Part shown: in pieces, positions 1-13,065 of the stretch
How the letters are laid out: every line of letters starts with the position of its first letter
How positions within the stretch are numbered: the stretch's first letter is position 1
Source of the DNA: Plantago ovata
Lineage: Eukaryota > Streptophyta > Magnoliopsida > Lamiales > Plantaginaceae
Length of the DNA: 64,000 bases
Assembly: GCA_028274465.1 (NCBI GenBank)
Contig: CM051455.1
Span: 88,308,871 to 88,372,870 of the forward strand
Direction of reading: 5' to 3'
Translations under genes and position numbers: made by a program
Notes under the pieces: model-generated
What the model saw: only the letters and a program-made list of their open reading frames with translations
Database searches by the model: none
Told to the model about the DNA's origin: nothing

Positions 1-158
1 GTTGGATTTGAAATGGCTTTTTTTATTTCCATTATGCACTTAATATTATTGATGTAAATCTCCTTTTCAGCTTTATCCCTGCATTTTTGTGTGTTTAAGA
101 GGACTTAAATGTTGTTATTTTCCGTTTAATGATTACAGAAATGAATCCCATTTTTTAG

Positions 159-1497
159 CCATCTACCGATGGGTTCACATTTGAAGTGAATAATGCTGAT
201 AATTGTTCATTGAGGAATGAAGCTGACTTCCAGAACATGTTTTTGTTGGCTAGATGCCTCAGTCTTGATGAAATCATTATTACTATCCCCCAAAAAGCCA
301 ATACACCGCAACCAACCGCCCTTCCCATATTGATGATTATTACAGACAACAAAAAAACAACTACTCATACCTCTCAGCCTCAACCTAAACCATGCATGTT
401 CGATCTAAATGTCGAGTATGTACAAGAATCAACACCTTCAACCCCAGTTAAACAAACCTCTCCATACTTGTTCAATCACGAATCGCCCAAACCAAAAATC
501 CCGCTCAAATCGTTCACCTTAAAAGATAGAATTCTCAAGGATTCGCGACCTAAAAACAAAAGGAAAGTGGACATCCCAGCAGACTTCTTTGATGACCAGT
601 GCTCCCCGCCCTCCAAAATGCCTAACTTAACACAAGATCCTCCCCTAGAAGTACCTAACCTAATCAACCATCAAGCTCCAAAGTCCAAACGCAAGTTGCT
701 TCAAGAAAAGCGTGACAGAGGGGAGTTCTTCCCCGGAGCAACAACAAGTGTGCCTGTTTTTGAATTCAACCCGCAACATGAGGCACCAGCGCTGCGATCG
801 GCACATTGGGTGAAGTACATAACTGGTGTGGGGCAGGAGTTCCGTGGAGGAGTTGTAGAGTTCCGCGAGAAGCTTGTAAAGTACTCTGCGAAGTTAGGGT
901 TCAGGTATAAATATTCTAAGAACAATGCAACATACGTGAAAGCGTATTGTGCCAGAGCTGCTGCCGAAGGATGCAAATGGCACGTTCGTGGTTCTGAACA
1001 TTCATTCACACATGTTTTCACGATCAACAAGGCAAACCTTGCACATACCAGTAAGCTTACGATGATGAGGAGCGATTCAAAGCGCATGGGCCAGCGGACC
1101 TTGGGGAATATAATATTGGATACAATACATGATTACCCAGCACTTACTCCGATAGAGATTAAGCGCGAAATCTTTAAGCACTGGGGATTTGTTATCAGGT
1201 ATGAGAAGGTATGGCGCTCAGTTGAGACTGCCCGAGCAAGTTTATTTGGCGGCTACAATGAATCATTTAATGAACTTAGATGGTATATTGATGCAATAAG
1301 GAGGACAAACCCGGGGAGTGTAACTACATTGGAAACTGAGAAAGGGAGTAACATGTTCAAAAGGTTTTTCGTTGCATTTGATGCTAGTTTGAAGGGTTTC
1401 AAGGCTTGCAGGCCTATGCTTTTCATTGACGGCACCTTTATGAAGAGCCGCTACAGAGGAACATTACTCGCTGCTACGGAAAAGGATGGTAACAATG
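159..1497 (+). CDS. MuDR-like (MULE) transposase, N-terminal exon
   Basis: First visible coding exon of a Mutator-like transposase, which cuts and pastes MULE DNA in the nucleus. It opens after a splice acceptor (TTTTTTAG ending at 158) and is open to 1497, so the true start is probably in an exon left of the window; a start at the GTG of 186 is unlikely. The first ~40 residues resemble the end of a PB1-like domain. A Pro/Lys-rich linker follows (about residues 60-190), then the MuDR DNA-binding region with Cys/His spacing around AYCARAAAEGCKWHV, then the start of the MULE DDE domain (RPMLFIDGTF, first catalytic Asp near 1430). The exon ends in DGNN plus G, followed by GTACTG, and joins in phase to the exon at 14733 to read DGNNGLFPVAMAI, a typical MULE core. 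Family assignment is firm; exon ends are by eye. Confidence 0.88.
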
Positions 1498-2353
1498 GTA
1501 CTGAAGCTGAATCTTAGTTTCCTCATTCGTCTATTTTTTTCCTTACATGTTGTGCAGTCCAACACTAGTTATACATGAACCCTTTCTGCTACCCTACTCA
1601 TATATATTAAAATTTCGAAAAACATTGCACTACTTGTCAATCTATGATCTTCGATCTTTTGTGATACATTGTCTGTTTCATTAGCCTCTTCAGTATAAAA
1701 AATATGCAAACCATAACGTATATATTTGAGCTCAATATTTTTCCCGTACTCAATTGTTTGAGCCTTTTTTTTTATCCCCTGCTTCGTCATTAACTGAAAA
1801 ATACTAGTGGTCTGTTTTTTACGGCTTTTAACCATGTTGTTTTCTGCAGATTCTGGGTTTTACTGTATTTAGTTTTATTTCCCGTACAAATTAGTTTATT
1901 TTCTTTGTCTTCCCAAACAATGGTACTGAAGCTGAATCTTAGTTTCCTCATTCATCTATTTTTTTCCTTACATGTTGTGCAGTCCAAATACTAGTTATAC
2001 CTGAACCCGTTCTGCTACCCTACTCATATGTGCTAAAATTTCGAAAAACATTGCACTACTTGTCAATCTATGATCTTCGATCTTTTGTGATACTTTGTTT
2101 GTTTCATTAGCCTCTTCAGTATAAAAAATATGCAAACCATAACGTATATATTTGAGCTCTTCATTGGTTCAATATTTTTCCCCTACTCACTTGTTTGAGC
2201 CTTTTTTTATCCCTTGCTTCGTCATTAACTGAAAAATACTAGTGGTCTGTTTTTTACGGCTTTTAACCATGTTGTTTTCTGCAGAATCTGGGTTCTACTG
2301 TATTTAGTTTTATTTTCCGTACAAATTAGTTTATTTTCTTTGTCTTCCCAGAC
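1491..2353. repeat. Tandem duplication (~426 bp unit) spanning the MULE exon 1/intron 1 border
   Basis: The stretch from 1491 recurs from 1917 at an offset of about 426 bp with only scattered differences. Both copies begin with the last codons of the exon and the GTACTG splice donor, so the donor is present twice (1498 and about 1924). The second copy is now within the intron. The intron was already lengthened here before the Copia element inserted about 60 bp further on. Confidence 0.85.
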
Positions 2354-2417
2354 ACTTAGTATCAACTATCAAGTATCAACAACCTTTTTTTATTGCCTCG
2401 TTCGTTTTTTTACTGCC

Positions 2418-3990
2418 TATTAGGAATCTTGTAATTTTGATGAGCAATTAACCATGCTAAATTAAGGAAAGTCCAGTAACTAGTACTCTTAAGGTCCATA
2501 GAAATTTAGAATTTTAAGGACATTGTAAAAGAGGAACGTTTGCTGAAGACTTAGAGTAGGTGCAAGATAGGTTGGTTTTACCGCTTATGATGTATCTTGT
2601 TTTCTGAAAAGAAATACAACCTATTGAAATATTTCTTGATGATGTACTTTGTTTACACAAACAAACTATTGAAGCATTTAGAACCGCTCAGAAACATGAA
2701 GATTTCGAAGACTGAAGACTAGAAGATTTCTGAAGACTGGTATCTACAAAGGCACATGTTGCTCAAAAAGTGGAACTTCAGCAACAACATTGTATAAGTG
2801 AAAATCTAAACGACATAGTAGGTTGTGCTTGCTGAAACTGAGACTGACCACTTGCTGATGGAACATTTGTGACCTCTTGCTGAAAGTACTTGTATTTGCG
2901 CTCCAATGTTACTGTTTGAATTTTATTCAAATGAGCATTAAATGCAAAGCATGCACGCGAAGGACATGAAGACTAGAAGACAAACAAGAATGCTGCTGAA
3001 ACTACAAAAGCAAGATAGTGACATCTTAAGGAACAAAGCCTTAGAATTTGGAATTCAAACGGCTCCTTAATTTCACTATAAATAGAGGTTATCTGGCAAA
3101 GAGTTGAAGTGTGTCAACAACGTGATCATACTCTCACTTGTGCTTAAACTCACATACTCTTCAAACACTCTTTACTGCCATTGATCCGTTCGAAGACTTA
3201 AAGCTTGAAAAAGCTACTTGTGAAGAAGTAGAACTTACACGGTTAAGAAATTAGTTAAGTGTTCTTTCTTTCTTTCGAACAAGAACAAGTCTTGACACCA
3301 GAAATAATCAAAGTTGTTTACTACAAAGTATTCAAAGTTTTGTTTCTTAGATTACTTGTTGTAACTGAATAAGTTATAATTAAGTTTTCTCATCCCAAAC
3401 CTCTCTAACTGAAAATACACCCTTTCAGGCGTGATATTCAGGGGGAACTTAATCGAGCATAGTGTTGCTGATTAAAAGTACCAAGTTTGGTGGAGAACAA
3501 GTTTACGTTCTCTAGTTAGGTTGGAAACGAAGCAAGTGTGCTTTGGTTTCTGTTTGGATCGCTCTAGATAGGTGTTGTAAGGAACCTCAATCTTATCTTA
3601 GTGGATTCAGTCCTAGAAAGGACAAAGTGGATTAGTTGAGAAATTACACCACTCTCAGATACCACTATAAAAGTGTTTGTGTGATTTACTTACTGTACTT
3701 AGTTTTTAGCAAAGCATATCTATCTGTAAACAGTCACTCACTTCACTTGCTGAAACTATCACTTACTGACAAATCACTTATTGTATCAAAGACTTCCGCT
3801 CTCTTATTTTAAGTATCAGCAAACCTAGTTACTGAAAAGTAACTTGCGCTTGCTGAGAAAGTTAAGTATCAGCAAACTCATTACTGAAAAGTAATAAGTA
3901 CTTGCTGAGAAAGTTTTTAAACGACGAAAGTTTGGAAAGACTATTCACCCCCCCCCTCTAGTCTTTTCTTGTTGTTTAAAGGGACCAACA
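2418..3990 (+). repeat. 5' LTR of Copia element 1
   Basis: Direct repeat of 13066-14640. It ends in ACCAACA immediately before the primer binding site; the right-hand copy starts TGTTAGG and this one has lost the canonical G. A core promoter TATAAATAG lies at 3077-3085, matching 13726-13734 in the other LTR. The last 300 bp are rich in TTGCTGA/TCAGCAA, and a C9 tract precedes the end. Confidence 0.93.
3077..3085 (+). promoter_or_regulatory. TATA box of Copia element 1 LTR
   Basis: TATAAATAG in the middle of the LTR, conserved in the 3' LTR at 13726-13734. It is followed by pyrimidine-rich sequence suitable for a transcription start; no other TATA of this quality lies in the LTR. Confidence 0.7.
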
Positions 3991-3992
3991 AG

Positions 3993-4004
3993 TGGTATCA
4001 GAGC
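3993..4004 (+). other. Primer binding site (initiator-Met tRNA type)
   Basis: TGGTATCAGAGC two bases after the LTR end. This is the usual minus-strand primer site of plant Copia elements, complementary to the 3' end of initiator methionine tRNA. Confidence 0.92.
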
Positions 4005-4102
4005 TGGAGGTTCTTTAACCTTCAGCACTGAACCTAGATCCCCTTAGGTGCTTTCCGTAAATCACTTTCACTTGATCAGTTTGGTAGTCTTTTGCTGACA
4101 AG

Positions 4103-6504
4103 ATGTCTTTAGGAGACGCTCCCTTGTTGAAGCTGGAAAACTACGAAAAATGGCGAAACAACATGATGCTACATCTTGAGGCCATTAGTGATGAGATGGT
4201 TACTGTCATTAATGATGGACCTACCAAGATCACTAAGGTTTAAAGAAGTTTTCCTCACAAAACCACTGAAGCTGGAAAGAAAACTATCTTAGGCGAACCG
4301 GTTGATACCGTTGTTCCAAAACCAAGAGAGGAATGGACTTCCGACGAAGCTAAGAGATACCGTCTTGATGGCCAAGCAAGAAACATCATCATTCGATCAA
4401 CTCCGGATACCATACAGTGCAAACTGTGGGGTGCTAAAACTGCTAAGGAAGCTTGGAAAATGGTTCAAGATCTTTGTGTTGGATCTGAAAAAACCAAGGA
4501 AAACAAACTCGAAGTGCTGAAGTTAAAGTTCCAGAACTTTAAACAAGGTACAAATGAGTCACTGGAAGACTTGGACTTCAGATTCACAACTCTTGTTAGT
4601 AAAATGGCAGCCTTGGGTGTTGGAAATCTTTACTCAGATTCTGAGAAGGTGAAAACCATCATCAGAAGTCTGAACCAAGAATGGATCCACACTCAGAACT
4701 TCTACTACAATCAAGGAATGCCAGACATTACACCAACAGAGTTGTTTTCTCATCTTGCTACTGTCAACTACGAGACAAAGCAAAGAGAAAATGTGTTTGC
4801 TGAAAAATCACAAAACATTGCTTTTGCTGCAAAGCCGTCATCTTCTGAAAAGAAGAATGATAAAGAGCATGCTGATGAAAACGCTTTGGTTGTCAAAAAC
4901 ATGAAGAAATTCATCAGTAAGGAACTTGAAAGGCGAAAAGCAAAAGAGAAGCTAAAAAAGCATCTTGGTAACAACTACCATAAGTACAAGAATGAGACTA
5001 GCTCGCTGAACAAGCAAGCTCAGCAAGCAACTTCATCAGAAGAACCAGCAGTTGGAAATAATCTCTGGTTTTACTACAAAAAGCCTGGACAATTCAAAGC
5101 AAATTGCCCTTTGCTGAAAGGCAAATCTGCTGAAAAGAAGAAGAAGTTCAAAAGAGATTTTATTGCTGAAGAAAAGAAGAAGCTTCAAGCAAAAATCGAT
5201 GCATTGTGTATTGATACTAGCTCTGAAGACAGTGAGGATGAAAGCTCAGACACTGACGATGAAGAAGCCACTCTTGACGTAGAGATTGGCAAGGAAGTTT
5301 GTGGAATAGCTATGGAAGCTTATCCAGATGTGTCAAACTACGAGTTCTGCCTCATGGCCGGTCAGGTAAACAATCCTACCTCTGACTCAGACTCAGAAAG
5401 TGAAGACGAGATTGACCTTGACAAAATTCAAGGAGAAATCGAAAGATTTGAGAAACCTCTGAGCAGACAGCAAGAGAAACTACAGATTGCTGAAACTCTG
5501 ACCAAGCAGACTACTGAAAAGTATATCTTGCTAAAGGAAGAGACAGAAGAAAAGGATGCTGAAATAAGGCGTCTTAAGAAGTTGATTGCTGAAGCTATAG
5601 AGAAAAATTCTCAAATGGCTTTAGAATTGGAAGAGTATTTGTCCTCAATTCTAAAGTTACTTGTTGAAATCCAAGAAATGAAAAAGATAAAAATCAATTT
5701 CAAATCTTATGCTGACGCAAGAAATACGCTGACTGAACTAAACTCTTATTTGAGAGATCCATCTCAGAAAGAAGGTTTAGGTGCAACGTACGAAGGTGAT
5801 GACGTAATAATCTTGAGTAAAGACAAATCACCGATTTCCTTTGTACGTGCTACTGATGGTGGCCAACCAGAACTCTATCAGTTTTGGTCAATCTGGGGTT
5901 GCTGAAACATGCAATCAAGTACCTATGACCGTAAAGCCCGCTGTTGCTACTCAAAGTAACAAGACTTTAAAAGAAAAACAGGTTGCTGAGAAGCAAACTG
6001 TAAAGAAGAAGGATGCTGTAAAGCATTCCACCAAACAAGTTGCTGAAAAGCAATTTGTTAAGTCAAAAGCAGAAGACCTTTGCTGAAAAACCTGAATCAA
6101 GTAAGGTTGCTGACACAAAAGCTCAGCATTCTCCGAAAAGTGGACTCGGTTTCAAAACCAAGCAAAATCAACTTTTTCACGAGTATAAGCAAAGTCAGCA
6201 AAGAGACTTCAAAGAGATGAACAAAATCAAGTCTAAGAGTTCTGAGAAGACTCTAAATCCTAGGGCTAGAAGGAACCTTGCTAGAAAAGAACTTACTGAA
6301 AAGTATGTTCAGCAAAAAGGTCAACCGAGCAAGACACCACATCAGAAAGTGGACTTGATCAGCACGAATCAAAAGTCTTTCAGCTCAAAACCTCCTAGTT
6401 CCTCAGCAAGTAGAAAACAAGTCAAAGTTGAAAAACTTAAGACTTGGGTTTCCACTGGACGCATTCTTGAACATGTTAATGGACATCCAATATTGGATAA
6501 TTAA
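4103..6504 (+). pseudogene. gag-like region of Copia element 1
   Basis: Begins at ATG (MSLGDAPLLKLENYEKW), a typical Copia gag N terminus, about 100 bp after the primer site. The UBN2-type gag core covers about 4300-4850. It is followed by Lys/Glu-rich coiled-coil sequence, a degenerate zinc knuckle (near 5060-5110), acidic Ser/Asp/Glu stretches and a second coiled coil. The 5850-6500 part is highly basic and carries many VAEK-like peptides encoded by the recurring TTGCTGA heptamer. The region is a fossil with a few breaks. The family assignment rests on position and the N-terminal motif. Confidence 0.75.
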
Positions 6505-6509
6505 CTTGT

Positions 6510-7640
6510 TTGCTCTTGATTGTGCAGACTTCAGCCACGGAGACAAACGATGCAATCTGGCACTTTGATAGTGGTTGTGGAAAGGACATGACGGGCAACA
6601 AGAATAACCTTATAAACTATAGATGGTGGTCTAAAGGTCTAACAATAAGGTTTGCTGGTGGAGGATCTGGTTCTACAAAAGGCTATGGTGACGTGAAGTT
6701 AGGATGCATTACCATTACGGGAGTTCTTTATGTCAAAAATCTTAAGTTTAATCTTTTCAGCATGAGTCAATTTGCTGACAAAGGATACTTCATCAAAATC
6801 AAAAGTGATGAATGTAAACTTATAGATTTCGAGACTAAGAAGGTTATTATGATTGCAAGAAGATCAGGAGGCTTGTACACCGTAGATTGGTCTTCAGCAA
6901 TCGTTGAAAAATGTCTTGTCTCAGATCACGATTGCCTTGCTGAAAAAGCATGGTTATGGCATAAACGAACAAGTCATCTAAACTTCAAGACGCTGAATAA
7001 GCTGTCTAAAAAGGAACTTGTAGTTGGATTACCTAAGGTTACTTTTAAGAAGGATGGTGTTTGCAATGCATGTCAGCAAGGAAAGCAAACCAAATCTTCT
7101 TTCAAGAACAAGGCAGTACCGTCAACTACAAAACCTTTACAACTCTTGCACATGGACTTGTTTGAATCTTCTTCAACAAGCTATGCTGGTAAGAAGTATG
7201 GTCTGGTGGTGGTAGATGACTATTCAAGATTCACTTGGGTAGTATTTATCAAGCACAAATCTGAAACTAGGACTAAAATACCTAACTTGCTGAATAAGCT
7301 TGAAATCATGAAAAATGACAAGGTAAAAGTCATAAGGACAGACCATGGTACTGAGTTTGTAAACCAGTACATAACTGAGTATTGCACTTCAAAAGGCATA
7401 CAACATCAGTTATCCTCAGTAAGGACACCACAACAAAACGGTGTTGCTGAACGGAAGAATCGTACCCTAAAAGAAGCCGCAAGAACAATGCTTGCTGACA
7501 CTGAAATAAGTGAGGCTTACTGGGTTGAAGCGATTAATACCGCCTGTTACACTCAAAACAGATGTTTGATTACTAAGGAATACAACAAAACTCCGGTGAC
7601 TACTCCGGCAACAAACACAGCGAAAGTTGTGTTGAAAAAT
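6510..7640 (+). pseudogene. Protease and integrase region of Copia element 1
   Basis: Shows in order a retropepsin-like motif (WHFDSGCGKDMTG, near 6560), a GAG-pre-integrase segment with H/C ligands (WLWHKRTSHLN to CNACQQGK, about 6950-7085) and the integrase core with its three acidic residues visible: LHMDLF, IRTDHGTEF and QQNGVAERKN. Sequence similarity to pol stops after the integrase core, where a Copia element would normally continue into RT. From there the coding sequence changes character. Confidence 0.85.
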
Positions 7641-10600
7641 GATAGAATCACCGAGAAACCCATGCCTCCTTCATATCTTGACACTGCAAAGTGTGAGATG
7701 ATGATGCAATGGGGTGGATTCGCTAAAGAGAAGTATATCTGATACTTCTATGAACAAGAACTTGACGGTGACAATGAAGAGGCACTTGACTTTATCAAGC
7801 AGCAAGGCCTCATTCATTTTATAACTGCTCGCCCTAAGCAATTGAGCATGTTAGATACTATGGAGTTCTACAACAATGCAGAAATCCAGTCCCTAACTGA
7901 TAGTCAAGGAGTCACTGAAAAAGTGATCTTTACTACAGTTCAGAACACGCAAATCGTCCTGGAATGGACTGATTTAGTGGAAATCTTTCAGATTCCAACC
8001 ACTGGAACTGAAGATGACGTCACTGCCACTGATGAAGAAATTGAAGCCTTCTACAGTGATGTCAGAAATGAGAAAATGAAGAAAGGAGAGATTGCTCCCG
8101 TGACTTGGACAAAGCACGTTAAGAGGAAGCATCTCTGCCATTCTCTTGGTCTAGTAGCTCTGCTACTAATCCAAGTCTTGGACTCCCAAGTTGGAGGAAT
8201 AGACCACGTAGGCCTGAGAAGGTGGGCGCTGCTGATGCATATCTATGAGAACAAAACGGAGCTCAACTCGGCTAAGTACATTTTCAACAGACTTGTTGAT
8301 TGTGTTACTAAGTTCAAGGTTAAGGTGGAAGACAACAAAGTCTCACCTGCCTTCCCAGTTATGTATGGAATAAATATATGTTTTATCCTTGAACATTTCC
8401 GGATTCAGCTGAGAAACCCATTGCCAATCAAAAAATCTGTATGCAATGTGGGAAGAGCCTTCTACAAGCAGAATGTACCTAAGACTGCTGGCAAGAAACT
8501 TGAAAAATCTAAGAAGACAACAACTGCAAATGTTTTCAGCACAAGCAAGCAAGAGAGGTATACAACAGCTGCAAATGTCACCACTCAGCAACTTAGAGAT
8601 GAAACTTCTATAGATGGTGGTGACAGAGATGTAACTGCTCTAGATGGTGATCATGCTAACACCACTACACCCGTTGCTGAAAATGCAACTACTGACGCCT
8701 CTGCTGGGAAATTGGAGAAATCCAAGACGAAAAAGAGGAAAGCTGATGATGACACTCAGACTGCAGCGTCATCAACAAACCTTGTCCCCAAGAGAAAAAG
8801 GACAAATAATCCTAGAAAGAAAACACTGGCTCGTAAGTCAGTACCAATTGTCCATGATCTCTCGGACGATTCCCAAGCAGTTGCTGAAAAAAAAACTCCA
8901 GTAGATGTTGACAAGGTGGTTACCGAAACCTATGTCAGCAACGTTGAAGTGTTTGCGGAAGCCTTCAACAATCAACTTAATGTTGATCCTTCTACTGTGA
9001 ATAGACCACAAGGCAGTGGAAATGAAACTCCTGCCCAAGTCCCAGATATCTACATTGTAGATAATATTGATGACCAAACTCTGGAACCGGTTACTGATAT
9101 CGCGGCTGATATAAGAACCGCGACACTTGCTGAAGCTGCCGCTGCTGAAACGATGGTTGCTGAACAAGCAACTCATCAGGTTGCTGAAGACCAGTTGCTG
9201 AGACAGCAATGGTTCAAGTCCCAGAAGTTGCTGAAGAAACACAAGAAGCATTATTCGACGACGCATCTCGCGATGCTGAGAATACTGGCCCCAGTTCACC
9301 AAAGACATCAATTGACAAAGTCCAGCATGTACTAGAAGAATTAAGCCAACAGATGGAATTGGATATTGAAGAAACATCCAACAAATCCATTGATGTTTTT
9401 ATGACAAGCAGTGAGCTTAAGGGTCATGATGCTTCCGCTCAACTTGTCATTTCAGAGACAAGGAAGATTGCTGAAACCGCGCAGCTTTCTCAAACAGAGC
9501 AAGCCAAGAAGTCTGCTGAAGAAACGGTCCCAGAAACTGAAGAAGCTGATAGTGCTGAAAGAACTGAGCCACAACTTGTCCTTCCTCAGCAGGTAGTTAA
9601 TTCAACCTTAAGCAAATCTTCAATTTCTGAAACTCAATCTTTTGCTAAAATTATGATCTCTCTACAGACTTCTAAAGATGCAAGTCAGACGGTTGCTGAA
9701 GCCTCTGCACCAGAATCAACACTTCCTGCTCAGCAGGTAGTTAAAGTTTTTGGTAAAGCAACTAAGTTTGACAACTTAGTACTTGTATCTAACTCATATT
9801 TATTTCAGGATGAACAAATGAATGATGCTTCTCAAGCTCCTCAAGGAATGGAAATTGTACCAGCACAAATAAGTGTGCAACATGAGCTTGCTGAAACTCA
9901 GCAGGTAATTCATGTTTCAGCTTTGGACTCTAAGACAATTATCCAAACCTCTCCTGATCTAAATATTATTCTTTTTCAGGCTCTAAAGGAGACCACTGAA
10001 GTGGTGCACATCACTGAAGATCCACAAGTGAGCCCTGAGGAACTTTACTTAAACTTCAAAAGAACAACCTTGTCAACAGTTGCTAAGTCTGTCAGCAACT
10101 AGCAAAGGTACAGAAGGATGGAATTTTCTGATCTCCATCTTCATCTATCAAATGAGAAAAAGAGATCTTCTCTGCTGAAGCTCGAGACGTTTGTCCACTC
10201 CATACTTCCTGAAGAAATGTCATATTCTCAGCTAATGAGCTCAAATCTGATTGCTCAAATCAGAGAGAATATGAAGGCCAAATTTAAGAGTGCCTCTCCA
10301 GCTGAACAAGTTGTGATGCTCAAGGGTTCATTTGTACCCGTGGTGGCTGATCCCCACAAAATCAATGAAGAAGAGGAAGTGACGAGTGTTGCTTTATACA
10401 AGCATCTCAAGTTAGTCATTTTGACTGATGATGATGAAGAGGAAGAAGATGAAAACATCCCAACCGATCCCAGTGATGATGAAGGGAAAGATTCAAAGGA
10501 TAAAAAGGACGACGATGATGACAATCAAGGTCCTAGTCCTGATGCTGGTGGACTAAAAATGACAGTTGCTGAAACTGAACAATAAAACAATCATCAAGCT

Positions 10601-12802
10601 GAACAAACACCAACTCAGCATGAATCTCAACCTGCTCCTACTGAAACTGAAAATCAAGCACCTGTACAAGGCGCTGATACTGAAGAGGAATACGCCAGAA
10701 AGCGAGCTGCCTTGAAACGTGGCAAGAGCCAGTTTTCTGATGCCGAGTTATCTTTACTCGATGTCAAGGTCACTGATACAAACCTTGATGATGAAGAAGA
10801 AATGGATGAAGATTACCAAAGAGCAATACAAAACAGTCTCCAAATTCATGCAAGGCATACGCAGAATTTGGACATTGGTCAATCTTCAGGAGTAAAGCCA
10901 CAGGAAGTCCCCTCCCTTCCACTTACTAATGGTGAAACTCCAGTAATTGAGTCTCAAACGTTGCCATCAGCAACTACTCAATTAAAACTTATTACTGGTG
11001 AAACTCCAGTCGTTGAGTCTGAAGTGTTGCCATCAGCAACCACTCAACCAAAAGGGAATGAAGCTGCTGACTTAGGTTCCAAGGTTGTTGGCCTTGATGA
11101 ATCTGAGGATGAAGATGATCTTTCAGCAAATGAGGATGAAAATTCCAAGAAAGAACCCAAAGTGGTTGAAATTCCTCCTCCTGACTATATAAATGATGAA
11201 GGAGATGACTTAAGAGGAGAATTGCTGCTACAAGATGATCAATTTGCTTCAGAACTTAAAGTTCATTCCTTGACCCCTAATCTAGTGTCGTTCCCACGTG
11301 TAGAGGAGTTTACTCCAAGAATTTTGGCACTTAAGGAAGTCCATGATGCCTGCAAAGCAGAAGATGATGCAATGCTTGCTGAGAGCCTGCTTGATATCGG
11401 AAAGATATTGGCTACAGTGCTGAGACGCACTACTACTCTTACAATAGCTCAGAAAGACATTAGTTTTCATCACAAGAGCTATGAAGAAGATGTAAGTCAA
11501 GCACTCCGGCTAGCAAAGTCTGCATTAGTCAAGGCATAGACTTTCATGGAAGAAAAGGCCGCAACAGAGCGCAGACATCAGGAGAATATGGCGAGTATTA
11601 AAAATGAATTGTCAAATCTGACTTCTGATCCGCAAGCAATCATCACGAAATACAACAACCTAAGTACTCTTGCTGAAAATTGCAATGAGTTCTTCTCTTT
11701 GCACATTACTCCGATGTTGCAATCCATGTCTAAGGGGGAAGATAAACAAAAGAGAACTACAAGAAAGAAAACCCCTCCTACTGTTGAAGCGCCAATGACC
11801 ATAGAACCTCTTGCTGAAAGAGAGCAAAGTTCTAAAAGACAAGCAGAATCTGAGTTAAATTCAGCAAGTCCCAAAAAGAGAAAAACTGCTGCTCAAACTC
11901 AAGGATTTTGTCACACTGAAAGTCATCAAGCTCTGAATGAAGATGATGATGATGATGATGACAATCAGACAATAGCTCAAGCCATAAGAGCTAGACAAAT
12001 TACAGCCTTAACTCCGTCTGGCCATTCAAAGCATTTCTCTTCTGACTCAAGATCTTCAGCAAGAGATCAAGACAATGCAAAGTCAAGAAGAAGAAGGCAA
12101 AGACAGGAAGAAAAGAGGCTGGCCAGCATTTCTATTGGCTCCGGCATTGAATATACAAAGACCAGCAATGATGAAACCACTCAGAACGTGATCAGAAACG
12201 TTCATGGTTGCTGGATCTTAAAGCTGGAAGATTTGCTGGTGAATGAGTTCTTTCCAATAGCCATATTGAACCAAATGTTCACTTGGATTGATCTCAAGGT
12301 AAAAAGGAAAGAAAGGGCTGAGTCCCTACCAAGAAATATTGCTGGGAGATGGTTGAATCTAGCAGTCTCGGTAAGAAGAACTGCAATTGGTAAGTCTATA
12401 AGACAAGAACCTAAATTGATAAAACCAATTGGCATTGCTTATTACTCTGACCCCGTGACCAAGAAAACAAAGAAGAGACTTGGATTGATTCCTTATGAGT
12501 ATTTCTATCTCACTGCTAAGGATCAAGAAGAAGATCTTCTCTGGCTAAGGAAGATTCATCCTAAAAGCATTTCAGATACACAGCTTCTCCATGCCAGCAA
12601 TTGGGGCATGCATTTGTGGGTAACTCATTACATGGAAATGAATGCTGAAAAGCATTATCATACTGCCTGCAAAAATGCAAGGATTCTTCAACTACATGTC
12701 CGTAGGCTACTTGAGAATTACGCAAAGGACTGTATTGAATTCACTGCACTTGCTGAGAAGAGTGTAAGAGAGATTTTGAGAAAATCCTCTGAAAGAGCTT
12801 AA
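7641..12802 (+). CDS. Accessory coding region of Copia element 1, replacing RT/RNase H
   Basis: Several long open stretches lie on the plus strand, none resembling RT or RNase H. The first part (about 7680-8460; RPKQLSMLDTMEFYNNAEI) resembles plant retroelement proteins annotated as putative plant transposon protein (Transposase_32-like), with DHVGLRRWALLMHIYEN downstream. The middle (about 8460-11540) is low-complexity, Ala/Glu/Lys-rich with acidic runs and many VAE/LAE/IAE tripeptides. The last part (about 12160-12800) is compact and globular-looking, with GCWILKLEDLLVNEFFP and LLHASNWGMHLWVTHYME; I do not recognise a family. It has several breaks. Function unknown; a structural or envelope-position role is only a guess from its place before the polypurine tract. 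Confidence 0.6.
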
Positions 12803-13048
12803 CTCTCTGTAATAGTTCTGTTCATGTTTTGTTTTCGGATTTTGTGTAGTTATCTATGATCATTCCTGTAAACTTACTGAAAGATAACTATCAGCAATGA
12901 AGCTTTTGACTCTTATTGGTTTTTGATTATGCAATTTACTTATGCTTACTGTTTAATTATTCAAGTATGCTTGCATTAATCAACTGATTTATTCAACATC
13001 AGAAACCTCTAAAAGGGTAACAATTAATTTAGCCATGGATTGCTAACA

Positions 13049-13065
13049 TCAAAAAGGGGGAAATT
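13049..13065 (+). other. Polypurine tract of Copia element 1
   Basis: Purine run AAAAAGGGGGAAA just before the 3' LTR start at 13066, the expected plus-strand priming site. Confidence 0.85.

Noticed and set aside
10255-10524. Ser-rich minus-strand open frame in Copia element 1
   Set aside because: Complement of the Asp/Glu-rich GATGATGAA run of the plus-strand accessory region.
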